Shown here: in pieces, positions 1-7,155 of the stretch | Position numbering within the stretch: position 1 is the first letter of the stretch | Layout: each line of letters begins with the position of its first letter | Assembly (NCBI GenBank): GCA_964428895.1 | Contig: CAYRZU010000085.1 | Coordinates: forward strand, 1-12,968 | DNA from: HyVt-337 sp964428895 | GTDB lineage: Bacteria > Planctomycetota > Phycisphaerae > SM23-33 | Length of the DNA stretch: 12,968 bases | Direction: 5' to 3' | Notes under the pieces: generated by a model | Told to the model about the DNA's origin: nothing | The model's database searches: none | Seen by the model: the letters and a program-made list of their open reading frames with translations, nothing else | Position numbers and translations under genes: made by a program

Positions 1-5
1 TGTGA

Positions 6-356
6 CTTAGCGTTCACGCACACCTATTCCCAAAGTCGCTGACGTTGAACACTCTAGGCATGGCTATGTCCTTCCATCTATCTGGGTGCCGTGGTGGTCA
101 AATTCGCGCGCACCCATGGTCCTGTCAAAGCGAACTCAGTGCTTCCATTGGCGTCCGGCACAAGATCAAGAGGGCGGGCGACCGGCTCCTAGTGGCGACC
201 GCTCTGTTTGAAAACATCGAGACGATTCACACGTTTGACGGCCCGCTCCTGGCCCTGGACGGGCAGATAGGGAACCCAGGGCTCAGGATTACTGCGCCAG
301 ACCCGAATTTCGGCCTAACCCTCTTCGAGAACACGGATGGCCAAGAAGCAGACTAA
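6..356 (+). pseudogene. Partial PIN-domain-like protein, C-terminal part
   Basis: The frame is open from about base 6 (an in-frame TGA lies at 3-5) to the TAA at 354-356. The C-terminal half reads like the end of a PIN-domain ribonuclease: an Asp-containing helix (GDRLLVATALFEN), then a strand with HTFDGPLLALDG, matching the usual pattern of an Asp followed by ATA, then TFD and LL.LDG in PIN toxins. The N-terminal acidic residues of a PIN fold are not visible, and the first 40 or so residues look unlike a protein domain. It may therefore be a 5'-truncated or frameshifted remnant; a TTG at 45 could only start a short product. The end overlaps the following small gene by 20 bases, as co-transcribed toxin/antitoxin-like pairs often do. 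The PIN call is by eye and tentative. Confidence 0.4.
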
Positions 357-459
357 GAAACCGAAGAAGCCTGGACCTAAGCCAGGGCTTCTTCAGCTTG
401 ACGGCAACTGGCAAGACGCCATGAAGAAGGCCGTCAAGAAGCCGAAGCCCAAACGCTAA
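337..459 (+). CDS. Small Lys/Pro-rich protein, 40 aa
   Basis: An ATG at 337 opens a 40-codon frame ending with TAA at 457-459. The product starts MAKKQTKKPKKPGPKPG, continues with LLQLDGNWQDAMKKA and ends in another basic stretch (VKKPKPKR). The composition (many Lys and Pro around a short DGNWQDAMKKA core) is what small, uncharacterised conserved proteins look like rather than random frame. I recall similar GPKP...GxWxDAxKKA proteins in PVC and other genomes, but cannot confirm this here. It overlaps the preceding PIN-like frame by 20 bases in a different frame, suggesting translational coupling. A role as antitoxin or nucleic-acid-binding partner is only a guess. The frame contains an imperfect hairpin (363-394) that is probably a by-product of its codons. 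Confidence 0.55.
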   Translation: MAKKQTKKPKKPGPKPGLLQLDGNWQDAMKKAVKKPKPKR

Positions 460-547
460 ACAGGGGGCTGGGCTTCAATGGGGATGGATGGGGTTGCGTA
501 AAGTACACACTCGCGTTGGAAGGACCGGAACGGACGCCGGCGAGCCG

Positions 548-1978
548 TCAGTCCCAAGAAGCGGTCGTCTCGGGCTTTTCGGAAGGCAGGAACGGCAAGG
601 GCGACTCCATTTCTTCCTTCGGGACGAATAGACGGGCCTCTCTGGCGACGATCCACCACCCGCAGGCCACCCCAACCGATGCCACGATCACGTCCGCGAT
701 CACGATCCCCACGAGCATTCCCACATATCCCCACAGCACGCGGCCCGCGCACGCCAAGGCCACCATTGTCAGCACGTGGATGATCCGCAACGCCGACGAC
801 CATAGCGGTTTGTGCAGTCCGTTGAGCATGGACCCCGTCAAGATCGCCGGCCCGATGACGGCCATGCCGATCGGAACGATCCGAAGGAACTGGACAATGG
901 GACCCAACACCGTGTCATCGTTGCTGAAGATTCTGGCCAACGGCCACGCCGCCAGCGCCAGTACCCCATAGCTTGCCCCTCCCCAGATCAGCGCAAATAT
1001 CTGGGTCCCGCGCAGACCCGCTCGAATCCGGTCGAATCGGCCCTGCCCGAGGTTCTGTCCCACGAACGGCACGAGCGACGCCGCCACGGCCATCACAACC
1101 ATATCCGGAAAGTGGACCGCCAGTCGTCCGACGTTGATGGCCGCGACCGTCTCGCCGCTAATTGTGGCCGCCAGCCACGTCAGCGTGCCGAACAAAATGG
1201 TGACCGTCACATTCGTAGCGCACGCCGGCAGGCCGATCGACAGAATCCGACCCCACGATCGTAACAACGTGCGCAGGCCGGGGATCGCCCACTCCAACAG
1301 CCGGTAGCGGTAGTGCAGGATCACCACCGACAGCACAAGCGTAACGGCCCGGGCAATTACCGTCGCCAGCGCCGCCCCGGCCAACTCCATCCGTGGAAAG
1401 CCCCAGTGGCCGAAGATCAGCAACCAGTCCAGCAGGACGTTCGCGCTGGCGCCCACCAGCATGATGACAGCCGGCAGGACCGTATCGCCCGTAGCACGAA
1501 TAACGCTGTTGCCCACGATGGGCACAACCACGAACACCATGCCCACCAGCCAGATGCGCATGTACTGGGCAATCAACGGAATCAGGCGTTCGTCGGCGTT
1601 GATCAGCCGGAAGATCGGCTCGAGAAAGGTCAGCCCCAGGAAGCAGAAGAAACCCACCGCCACCACCGCCAGGATCAGCCCGTGCGTGGCCAACCGACGC
1701 ACCCGATCCTGGTCGCCCTCGCCGATGGCCCGCGAGACCACGGCTGCGGCCCCCATGCCCATGCCGAAGGCCACGCTGAAAACCACCATGATCACCGGCA
1801 CGGTAAAGCCGATCGCCGTCAACGGGTCCGTGCCCAGCTCGGAGACGAAGTACGTATCGATGGCGTTGAAGATGATCATCGACACGAACCCGCCCAGCAT
1901 AGGCACGGCCATCTTCAGCAGCGTCCAGCCGACCGGCCCGGTCGTCAGCGCCGCGGTGTTGTTGGGCTCGTGGGACAT
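548..1978 (-). CDS. MATE-family multidrug/toxin exporter
   Basis: This 476-residue, very hydrophobic protein has the double-MatE layout: about twelve predicted membrane helices in two repeats, split near residue 240. The N-terminal helix region (WTLLKMAVPMLGGFVSMII followed by DTYFVSELG) is typical of NorM/DinF-like MATE transporters, as are GMGMGAAAVVSRAIGEGD after helix 2 and VPFVGQNLGQGRFDR in the second half. The family exports cationic or organic compounds using a Na+ or H+ gradient; the substrate here is unknown. It is transcribed in the same direction as the microcompartment genes, 48 bp after the aldo/keto reductase, so it may be the last gene of that operon or an independent unit. 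The ATG at 1978 is preceded by only a weak ribosome site (TGAGCG). No clear terminator follows the stop. Confidence 0.9.
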   Translation of the reverse strand: MSHEPNNTAALTTGPVGWTLLKMAVPMLGGFVSMIIFNAIDTYFVSELGTDPLTAIGFTVPVIMVVFSVAFGMGMGAAAVVSRAIGEGDQDRVRRLATHGLILAVVAVGFFCFLGLTFLEPIFRLINADERLIPLIAQYMRIWLVGMVFVVVPIVGNSVIRATGDTVLPAVIMLVGASANVLLDWLLIFGHWGFPRMELAGAALATVIARAVTLVLSVVILHYRYRLLEWAIPGLRTLLRSWGRILSIGLPACATNVTVTILFGTLTWLAATISGETVAAINVGRLAVHFPDMVVMAVAASLVPFVGQNLGQGRFDRIRAGLRGTQIFALIWGGASYGVLALAAWPLARIFSNDDTVLGPIVQFLRIVPIGMAVIGPAILTGSMLNGLHKPLWSSALRIIHVLTMVALACAGRVLWGYVGMLVGIVIADVIVASVGVACGWWIVAREARLFVPKEEMESPLPFLPSEKPETTASWD

Positions 1979-2026
1979 CAGGGAACGCTCAGCATACCCA
2001 ACTGACGCCCCCGTTCATAATGCCGA

Positions 2027-2968
2027 TTACGATCCCGACACGCAGTCCACGCGGCCGAAGATGTCCGCCAACCGCTGCAGGACACCATCGGGCAGGCGCG
2101 ATTTGAGGATGGCCTGTACGTTCGCCGCCAAGTGTTCGGCGCTGCCCGTGCCCGTCAGCACCACATGAACGCCCTGCTGGTGCCGACAGTACCGATACGC
2201 GGCCTCGACGAGCGACGCCGCGTCGCTACCGGCCAAGACGAAGCCGAGCGGATCGTCGGCATCCAGAGCGCCCGCATCGACACGCCCTTCGGCGATTAGG
2301 TGGTCAAGGACCTCGGCCAGTCGCTGCGGCTGGCTCAGCGCGTTGCGCACCGCGAACATAATCAGCGCGCCAACGTCCGCCTTCTCAGCGGCCGGCAGGA
2401 TGGTTCGATTGGCCGACGGATTCAACATATTGAACCCCACCATGATCACGTCCCAACAGCCGTCCGCAACGGCCCGCGCCAGCATTCTGTGAGAGGGATC
2501 GGCATTGAACATCTCGGTAATGCCCATGAACCGAATCGTCCCTGCCTGCTGCAGCGATTGGAGGACAGGCACGATCTCGGCGACCACGTAGTCGTAGCAT
2601 TCCGGCCGAATGCCGTGCGCGTGGAAGACATCAATGAAGTCCGTCCCAAATTCGCGAAGGCACTTCTCTACGCCCTCTCGGAATTGCTGGGGGGAGCAGA
2701 ACTGATCCGGGCGGCCAACGCCCTTCTTGGTCGAGATAATCATCTGATCGCGCGGAACGCTCTTGATAGCGCGGCCGATGGCCGATTGGGTCCCATAGCT
2801 CTCGGCCGTATCGATGAAGTTGATGCCCAACTCCAACGCTCGCATAACCACAGCCTCGGCGCCGGCTTCCCCCCCGTCACCCCCCAATCCCAATCGACTG
2901 TAACCACCCCCGCCCAAACCGGCCACACTGACTCGCAGCCCCGTTCGGCCCAGCGTCGTAGTGTCCAT
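2027..2968 (-). CDS. Aldo/keto reductase
   Basis: A 313-residue NAD(P)H-dependent aldo/keto reductase, a normal length for the family. The N-terminus (LGRTGLRVSVAGLGGGG) is typical of the Tas/L-galactose-dehydrogenase-like branch. The catalytic tetrad is visible: Asp53 and Tyr58 in FIDTAESYG, a Lys in ISTKKG (81 or 82) and His118 in FHAHG. It begins 4 bp after the aldolase stop codon and so is co-transcribed with the microcompartment genes. In this setting a sensible role is reduction of lactaldehyde to 1,2-propanediol, disposing of aldehyde and recycling cofactor, or a step on the sugar before cleavage; both are inference. There is no obvious terminal encapsulation helix, so it probably works in the cytosol. 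Confidence 0.9.
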   Translation of the reverse strand: MDTTTLGRTGLRVSVAGLGGGGYSRLGLGGDGGEAGAEAVVMRALELGINFIDTAESYGTQSAIGRAIKSVPRDQMIISTKKGVGRPDQFCSPQQFREGVEKCLREFGTDFIDVFHAHGIRPECYDYVVAEIVPVLQSLQQAGTIRFMGITEMFNADPSHRMLARAVADGCWDVIMVGFNMLNPSANRTILPAAEKADVGALIMFAVRNALSQPQRLAEVLDHLIAEGRVDAGALDADDPLGFVLAGSDAASLVEAAYRYCRHQQGVHVVLTGTGSAEHLAANVQAILKSRLPDGVLQRLADIFGRVDCVSGS

Positions 2969-2972
2969 ACCC

Positions 2973-3944
2973 CTAACCGCCGCGGACGATTTGGTCGGTG
3001 ATCATTTGGACGACGCGTTCGATCTCGTCGTCCATTTGGCGGCGGCGGGCGGTCGCGCTGGATGAGCCCGGCGCCGCGGGGATTTCCCGTCCGGCGACGA
3101 CGGCCGGATACGGTTGGGCGGGCAGAGGGGCGGGCAAGGGCTGGGGCTCACCGTTTTGGCTGGGCTGACCCGCGATGCCGCGCCCGCGGCCGTGGCCGTT
3201 GGCGTCGGCCGTGTGCTGGGGGATCGCCCGCGTGGAAAAGCCTCGCAAGAACTCATCGGAGCCGCAGATCACGCAGGCGTCGCCATCCATGCGTGAGTCG
3301 GCGATGCCCATGGTCTTCTTGAGGTTCAACAGGTCCTGCATCTTCTCGGGGGCTAACTGCTTAACGTTGCCGATTTCCTTCGACAGCAGCAGGATGCGGC
3401 AGTACATGTCCAGCGTCTCGAGGTGGAAGTAGGCTTGTTCCAGCGTGGAATCGCAGGCGACGGCCCCGTGGTTGGCCAGCAGGATGGTGTTGGCTTTATT
3501 GCGCAGGTGCGGCAGGATGGTCTCGGCGAAGTCCTTGCTGCCGGGCGTGTCGTAGTCGGCCAGCGGGACCTGCCCGATGAAAATTTCCACTTCCGGCAGG
3601 ATGCAGCTCGGCACGTCGATGCCCGCGACCGCAAAGGCCGTCGCGTGCGGCGGGTGGGCGTGGACGACGGAGTTGACCCAATCCAACTCGTGGAAGATCT
3701 CCAGGTGCAGCAGGATTTCAGAGGTCCGAGGCTTGTTGCCGTCGATTTGCTTGCCGTTGTCATCGACCGTGGCGATGTCGCCGGGCTTGAGGAAGCCCTT
3801 GGAGACGCCCGTCGGCGTGCACAGGTAATGGCCGCCCGGCATGCGGACGGAAATGTTCCCGTCGTTGGCCGCAGCAAAGCCCTTCTCGTAGATCCGTCGG
3901 CCGATCTCGCAGATCTGCCGCTTCATTTCCCATTCGCTGATCAT
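2973..3944 (-). CDS. Class II sugar-phosphate aldolase with C-terminal encapsulation helix
   Basis: A 323-residue FucA/RhaD-type class II aldolase, predicted to cleave L-fuculose- or L-rhamnulose-1-phosphate into DHAP and L-lactaldehyde. The catalytic domain (about 1-215) carries the zinc ligands His95 and His97 (HAHPPH) and His159 (ANHG). The catalytic acid is Glu76 (RTSEILLH), matching Glu73 of E. coli FucA. FucA is about 215 residues, so roughly 108 extra residues follow: a CVICGSDEF segment (224-232), a Gly/Pro/Gln-rich linker (about 248-295) and a terminal amphipathic helix (about 301-320, DDEIERVVQMITDQIV). The tail looks like a C-terminal encapsulation peptide, as described for planctomycetal BMC aldolases. 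The ATG at 3944 is chosen because it overlaps the upstream BMC-P stop (ATGA) and has a GGAG eight bases upstream. Sugar specificity cannot be read from sequence. Confidence 0.93.
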   Translation of the reverse strand: MISEWEMKRQICEIGRRIYEKGFAAANDGNISVRMPGGHYLCTPTGVSKGFLKPGDIATVDDNGKQIDGNKPRTSEILLHLEIFHELDWVNSVVHAHPPHATAFAVAGIDVPSCILPEVEIFIGQVPLADYDTPGSKDFAETILPHLRNKANTILLANHGAVACDSTLEQAYFHLETLDMYCRILLLSKEIGNVKQLAPEKMQDLLNLKKTMGIADSRMDGDACVICGSDEFLRGFSTRAIPQHTADANGHGRGRGIAGQPSQNGEPQPLPAPLPAQPYPAVVAGREIPAAPGSSSATARRRQMDDEIERVVQMITDQIVRGG

Positions 3945-4243
3945 GAGTCGCTCTCCAGAATCGGATCGAACTCGACCCGGTCGAGGATGCAGGAGCAATA
4001 GCAGTCGTAGGGCACTTTTTCCGGCAGGAACGGCACGGTGGCCTCGCGGCCTTCGCTGATGCCGACCTGATCGCCCTCGCGAGCGGCGAGGCAGTCGTAG
4101 GTCACGAGCATTTCATCCTTGCCGTCGTTGGTCCCCAAAAGCGTGCCGCGGTCGGCCACGCGGACCAACAGGAAGCTGCCCGGCACGAGTTCGGGAATCG
4201 TACGGTTCAGCGTAACCTTGCCAAAGACCGTTGCTATACGCAT
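3941..4243 (-). CDS. BMC-P (EutN/CcmL) shell vertex protein, Cys-rich C-terminus
   Basis: A 100-residue EutN/CcmL-family protein. These form pentamers that cap the vertices of the microcompartment shell. The start MRIATVFGKVTLN is the family's typical first strand; VPGSFLLVRV and EMLVTYDCLAAREGDQVGISEG follow the expected strand order. The C-terminus departs from the usual ending (compare VIGVVDDV in the second paralogue): it contains PYDCYCSCILDRVEF, with three Cys in five positions, plus an acidic tail. The longer frame open upstream to 4588 is overlap with the preceding gene and should not be used. The ATG at 4243 has AGAGGA eight bases upstream, and the preceding gene's TAG forms part of that site. 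The stop overlaps the aldolase start by 4 bp. Confidence 0.9.
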   Translation of the reverse strand: MRIATVFGKVTLNRTIPELVPGSFLLVRVADRGTLLGTNDGKDEMLVTYDCLAAREGDQVGISEGREATVPFLPEKVPYDCYCSCILDRVEFDPILESDS

Positions 4244-4254
4244 ACGAGAATCCT

Positions 4255-4962
4255 CTACGTCTGTTCCAACTTGGCGACGGTGGCCATCACGTCGCGGTTC
4301 ATGGCGCCGGGCCGCGCCGCGGTGAAGGCTCGAACCATCGCTCGCATTTGGTGAAACGTACATAGCCGATGCTCCAGCACCAGCACGTTGGCGTCGAAGT
4401 GGCGCACCGCCGCGGCGACGGACGCCACTCGCGTGCCCTGCACGGGACGGAGGCCCTTGATCTTGCCGGCCAGGAGCATGGCATTGGCGGCGTAAGGCAC
4501 GAGCAACACGCCGGCAGCCAACGCGCCGGACTTTATCTGCCCCGCCAGCGCCTCGGTGTTCCGCAACCAGCACTCGGCCTGGCTGCAATCAACAAATACC
4601 GGCCCGTCGTGCCGCAACGCCTGCAACAGAACCACCACGTTCTCGGTAGCTCTTTCGATCACCAACCCCACCGCGCCGACCACGGCCCGATCCGCCGGCC
4701 GGGCCGACAGGTCCGTCAGCCGTTGGACCGCCTGCTGCTTGTCGCTCTTGATCACCGGCTGGGTGATCGGGGCGTCGGTGGCGGTCACGGTTCGTCGGAC
4801 GGCAATGCTCTTTTCGTCGGCCAGGTCCTTCGCCCGCGGCGTGAGGTACTCGTTGGCGGCCAATTCAATCAGACCGCTCCCGGCCGAGCGAATGCGTCGC
4901 TCAAGATCTTCGGCGGTCAGGAAGATCTTTCGTGTCGCCGTGTTGACCGGAGCCTGTGCCAA
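4255..4962 (-). CDS. EutQ-like N-terminal segment fused to degenerate RpiB-like domain
   Basis: A protein of about 235 residues. Residues about 10-55 (RKIFLTAEDLERR ... NEYLTPRAKDLADEK) resemble the N-terminus of EutQ and other BMC-associated proteins (LITANDIR ... ITPEAREVA). The C-terminal half (about 140-235) aligns by eye to RpiB/LacAB sugar-phosphate isomerases: GALAAGVLLVP to GEVDGGILICG, GKIKGLRPV to ANKFAGIRAV, and RHFDANVLVL to RQHNDTNVLAF. The catalytic CGTGxG loop is replaced by VPYAANAM (155-162), so the active-site Cys is absent and isomerase activity is unlikely. The His of the HND motif is kept but its Asn is Phe. I prefer the TTG at 4962, five bases after GAGGA; a GTG at 4974 overlapping the upstream TGA is the alternative. 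It lies between two BMC-P genes. A structural, cargo-organising or ligand-binding role is inference. Confidence 0.75.
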   Translation of the reverse strand: MAQAPVNTATRKIFLTAEDLERRIRSAGSGLIELAANEYLTPRAKDLADEKSIAVRRTVTATDAPITQPVIKSDKQQAVQRLTDLSARPADRAVVGAVGLVIERATENVVVLLQALRHDGPVFVDCSQAECWLRNTEALAGQIKSGALAAGVLLVPYAANAMLLAGKIKGLRPVQGTRVASVAAAVRHFDANVLVLEHRLCTFHQMRAMVRAFTAARPGAMNRDVMATVAKLEQT

Positions 4963-4970
4963 GTCTTTCC

Positions 4971-5231
4971 TCACACGTCGTCGACCACGCCGATGACCGA
5001 CCACCGGACGGGGGATGTCTTATCACCAATCATTTCGCGCGTGCCGCGCCCGTCGTTGCTGATGAGAACTTTCACGCCGCGGCCGGCGCCGAGCATGTCG
5101 ATCGCCAGCAGCGGGTCGCCGTCGGGCTCGCCTTGGTGGCCTAGGGGTTGGACGATCAGCACCTTCCAGCCTTCCATCGACCGGTGCTTGATCGTGCTGA
5201 CGACCGAACCTTCAACCATCCCTAGCAGCAT
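4971..5231 (-). CDS. BMC-P (EutN/CcmL) shell vertex protein
   Basis: An 86-residue EutN/CcmL-family pentameric vertex protein of standard length. Recognisable segments are MEGWKVLIVQPL (second strand), LLAIDMLGAGRGVKVLISNDG (the family's D.(L/I)GAG...V....G signature) and the closing VIGVVDDV. The N-terminus is slightly unusual (MLLGMVEGSVVSTIK), but the start is supported by AGGA eight bases before the ATG. It begins 10 bp after the aldehyde dehydrogenase stop, and its end touches the start of the RpiB-like fusion gene. It is the shortest of the three BMC-P proteins in this operon. Confidence 0.93.
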   Translation of the reverse strand: MLLGMVEGSVVSTIKHRSMEGWKVLIVQPLGHQGEPDGDPLLAIDMLGAGRGVKVLISNDGRGTREMIGDKTSPVRWSVIGVVDDV

Positions 5232-5241
5232 GGGTGCTTTC

Positions 5242-6762
5242 CTATATGATTCGCAGATTATCGATCATGGCGCAGCGGCGGACGCGAGTGTAGGCCCGCG
5301 GCGTGCAGATGCCCTCGCCGGTCGCACAGGCGATGGAGTAGCCGCCGTAGCCTTCGCCGCCGGCGCCGTTGCCGGCCAATGACGGGCCGTTCTTGACGAA
5401 CAGCGTAGTGTTCATGGCCTTGCCCATGTAGGTCATGTGGTCGACCAGCCGCGAGTGAAGGATGGACGTATGGCGAAAGCCGTGCTCAGCCACCAAAGCC
5501 GCCTCCACGCAATCCTCGAACGTCTGACACTTCACGACCGGCATGCAGGGCATCATCTGCTCGGCCATCACCCAATCGTGGGTGGCGCTGGTCTCGCCGT
5601 AGAGCATGCGACAGCCGCTGGGCACGGAGACGTTGATCTCTCTCGCCAGCACGGCCGCGTCGGCGCCAACGAATTGCTTGTTGGCGTGGGGGTGGCCGCC
5701 GTCTTTGCCGGGAACGATGCAGATCTTGGCCAGGGCGTCCATCTGCTGGGGGGTCAACTGGCAGGCGCCCTGCTCGGCCATGCACTTCATGAAGGTGTCG
5801 AAGATGACCGCCTCGACGAACACTTCCTTCTCAGACAGGCACAGTAGGTTGTTATCGTAGGCGCCGCCTTCGATGATGCACCGAGCGGCGTTGTCGAGGT
5901 CGGCGGAGCTATCGACGACCGCTGGCGGGTTGCCCGGGCCCGCGCAGATCGCCCGCTTGCCGCTGGTCAGCGCCACCGCCACCACGCCCGGTCCGCCCGT
6001 AATCGCCAGCATGCCGATGTCCGGATGCTTGAAGATTTCGTTGGCCGACTCGATGGTCGGCTCGACGATTACGCAAATCAGGTTGTCGATGCCGACGGCG
6101 TTGTAGATCGCCTCGTTGAAGACCTTCGCCCCGTGGGCGGCGATGCGCTTGCCCCCGGGGTGCGGGTTGACAACCAGCGAGTTGCCCGCCGCGATCATGT
6201 TGCACGCGTTGTCGGCCAGGGTCGGCAGCGAATGCGTCACCGGCGTGATCACACCAATGACGCCCCACGGCCCGCACTCCTCCAATGTAATGCCATGGTC
6301 GCCGCTGAAGCTGCCCGGGGACAATTCCTTGACGCCCATGGGGTTCTTGCCCACGCCGATGAGTTTCTCGGGCTTGTGCGGCGGATGGCCGATCTGGGTC
6401 TCTTCGTACTCCATCCGACCCAGTTCGTCGGCCTGGTTCACGCAGATGTCGCGAATGATCTGGACGATCTGCTGCCGCTGAGCGAGGCTTCGAGCGGCCA
6501 GGGCCCGATACGCCCCCATAGCGGCCACCACGGCCTCGTTGACGTCGGTGAATTGGCCGAACCGCCCGCCGCCGCTGCGCGCGCCCGGGCCGACCGACCG
6601 AGCCGGCGCGGGAACGTAGCCGCCGGTGGTGGTCACCGCCGAGACCGGGGGTGGCGCATCCTTGCCCGGGGTGGGCATCGGACGCGAGCCCCACCCGCTC
6701 TGCACGTGCCGCAAGACCTCTTGAACCATGTCCTGAATTGCTTGTTCGTTCACTTGGGTCAT
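5242..6762 (-). CDS. pduP: CoA-acylating aldehyde dehydrogenase (PduP-like), BMC cargo
   Basis: A 506-residue PduP/EutE-type CoA-acylating aldehyde dehydrogenase, converting an aldehyde (here probably lactaldehyde), CoA and NAD+ to acyl-CoA. An amphipathic N-terminal helix (about 6-22, EQAIQDMVQEVLRHVQ) and a Pro/Gly-rich linker to about residue 68 precede the catalytic domain, the expected layout of an encapsulation peptide. The catalytic Cys is about residue 308 in DNNLLCLSEKEVFV, matching DNN..C..EK of PduP; GPWGVIGVITPVTHSLPT and AGPGNPPAVVDSSADL are family motifs. The ATG at 6762 is chosen because GGAG lies six bases upstream; a TTG at 6774 sits across that site and is unlikely. It follows an 81-bp gap holding an 8-bp inverted repeat. 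The substrate is inferred from the aldolase in the same operon. Confidence 0.93.
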   Translation of the reverse strand: MTQVNEQAIQDMVQEVLRHVQSGWGSRPMPTPGKDAPPPVSAVTTTGGYVPAPARSVGPGARSGGGRFGQFTDVNEAVVAAMGAYRALAARSLAQRQQIVQIIRDICVNQADELGRMEYEETQIGHPPHKPEKLIGVGKNPMGVKELSPGSFSGDHGITLEECGPWGVIGVITPVTHSLPTLADNACNMIAAGNSLVVNPHPGGKRIAAHGAKVFNEAIYNAVGIDNLICVIVEPTIESANEIFKHPDIGMLAITGGPGVVAVALTSGKRAICAGPGNPPAVVDSSADLDNAARCIIEGGAYDNNLLCLSEKEVFVEAVIFDTFMKCMAEQGACQLTPQQMDALAKICIVPGKDGGHPHANKQFVGADAAVLAREINVSVPSGCRMLYGETSATHDWVMAEQMMPCMPVVKCQTFEDCVEAALVAEHGFRHTSILHSRLVDHMTYMGKAMNTTLFVKNGPSLAGNGAGGEGYGGYSIACATGEGICTPRAYTRVRRCAMIDNLRII

Positions 6763-6778
6763 AGCTGACTCCAATGTC

Positions 6779-6831
6779 GATTCTCGATCCGCGGCCAGAC
6801 AACCACTAACTCACCTGACCCGCCGAGAATC
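6779..6831. repeat. 8-bp inverted repeat before the aldehyde dehydrogenase gene
   Basis: GATTCTCG at 6779-6786 and its exact complement CGAGAATC at 6824-6831 flank a 37-base spacer in the 81-bp gap between the third BMC-P gene and the aldehyde dehydrogenase. It sits just upstream of the dehydrogenase ribosome site. It could be an mRNA stem affecting processing or translation, or chance; there is no T-run to suggest a terminator. Confidence 0.35.
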
Positions 6832-6843
6832 ATCAATCGCAGC

Positions 6844-7155
6844 TTACGCTTTGTCTTTGGTGTAAACCTGATCACCGAGGGCGTTGATGGAATCGATGAT
6901 GCCGATAATGACGCAGTCCACGGGCGAACTACTGGTGCGATCGGTCATGCGGGCGCTCGAGCCCTGCGTGACCAGCACCAAATCGTCGGTGCCGGCGCCG
7001 ATGGAATCGACGGCCACCAGGCATCGGCCGGTGGTCTTCATCTGTTTGGTCTTCTCGTCGACCTGCAGCGGTTCGATGACGAGCATCTTGCGCCCGCTCA
7101 TCGATTCAACCTTCTGCGTGGCGACGACGTTGCCGTTCACTCGGGCGACAAACAT
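6844..7155 (-). CDS. BMC-P (EutN/CcmL) shell vertex protein, longer variant
   Basis: A 103-residue EutN/CcmL-family pentameric vertex protein. MFVARVNGNVVATQK is a classic family N-terminus, followed by MLVIEPLQVDE, the CLVAVDSIGAGTDDLVLVTQGSSAR signature and the closing CVIIGIIDSI. A short extension (about the last 12 residues, with LGDQVYTKDKA) goes beyond the usual end. The ATG at 7155 is preceded by GGAGAGG; an upstream in-frame start at 7188 would add eleven Arg/Ala residues unlike the family and is rejected. It is separated from its neighbours by the two longest gaps inside the operon (66 and 81 bp), which may mark processing sites or a local change in expression level. Confidence 0.95.
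   Translation of the reverse strand: MFVARVNGNVVATQKVESMSGRKMLVIEPLQVDEKTKQMKTTGRCLVAVDSIGAGTDDLVLVTQGSSARMTDRTSSSPVDCVIIGIIDSINALGDQVYTKDKA

Noticed and set aside
363..394. GAAGAAGCCTGG / CCAGGGCTTCTTC hairpin as a terminator
   Set aside because: It lies inside the 40-residue gene, has a bulge and no T-run; probably follows from Lys/Pro codons.
1313..2168. + strand frames opposite the MATE and reductase genes
   Set aside because: His/Arg/Gln-rich composition typical of antisense frames of GC-rich genes, with no recognisable motif.
3941..4588. 215-residue frame on the - strand covering a BMC-P and upstream sequence
   Set aside because: Only the last 100 residues are EutN-like; the upstream part is an out-of-frame shadow of the RpiB-like fusion gene, and a good ribosome site precedes the internal ATG at 4243.
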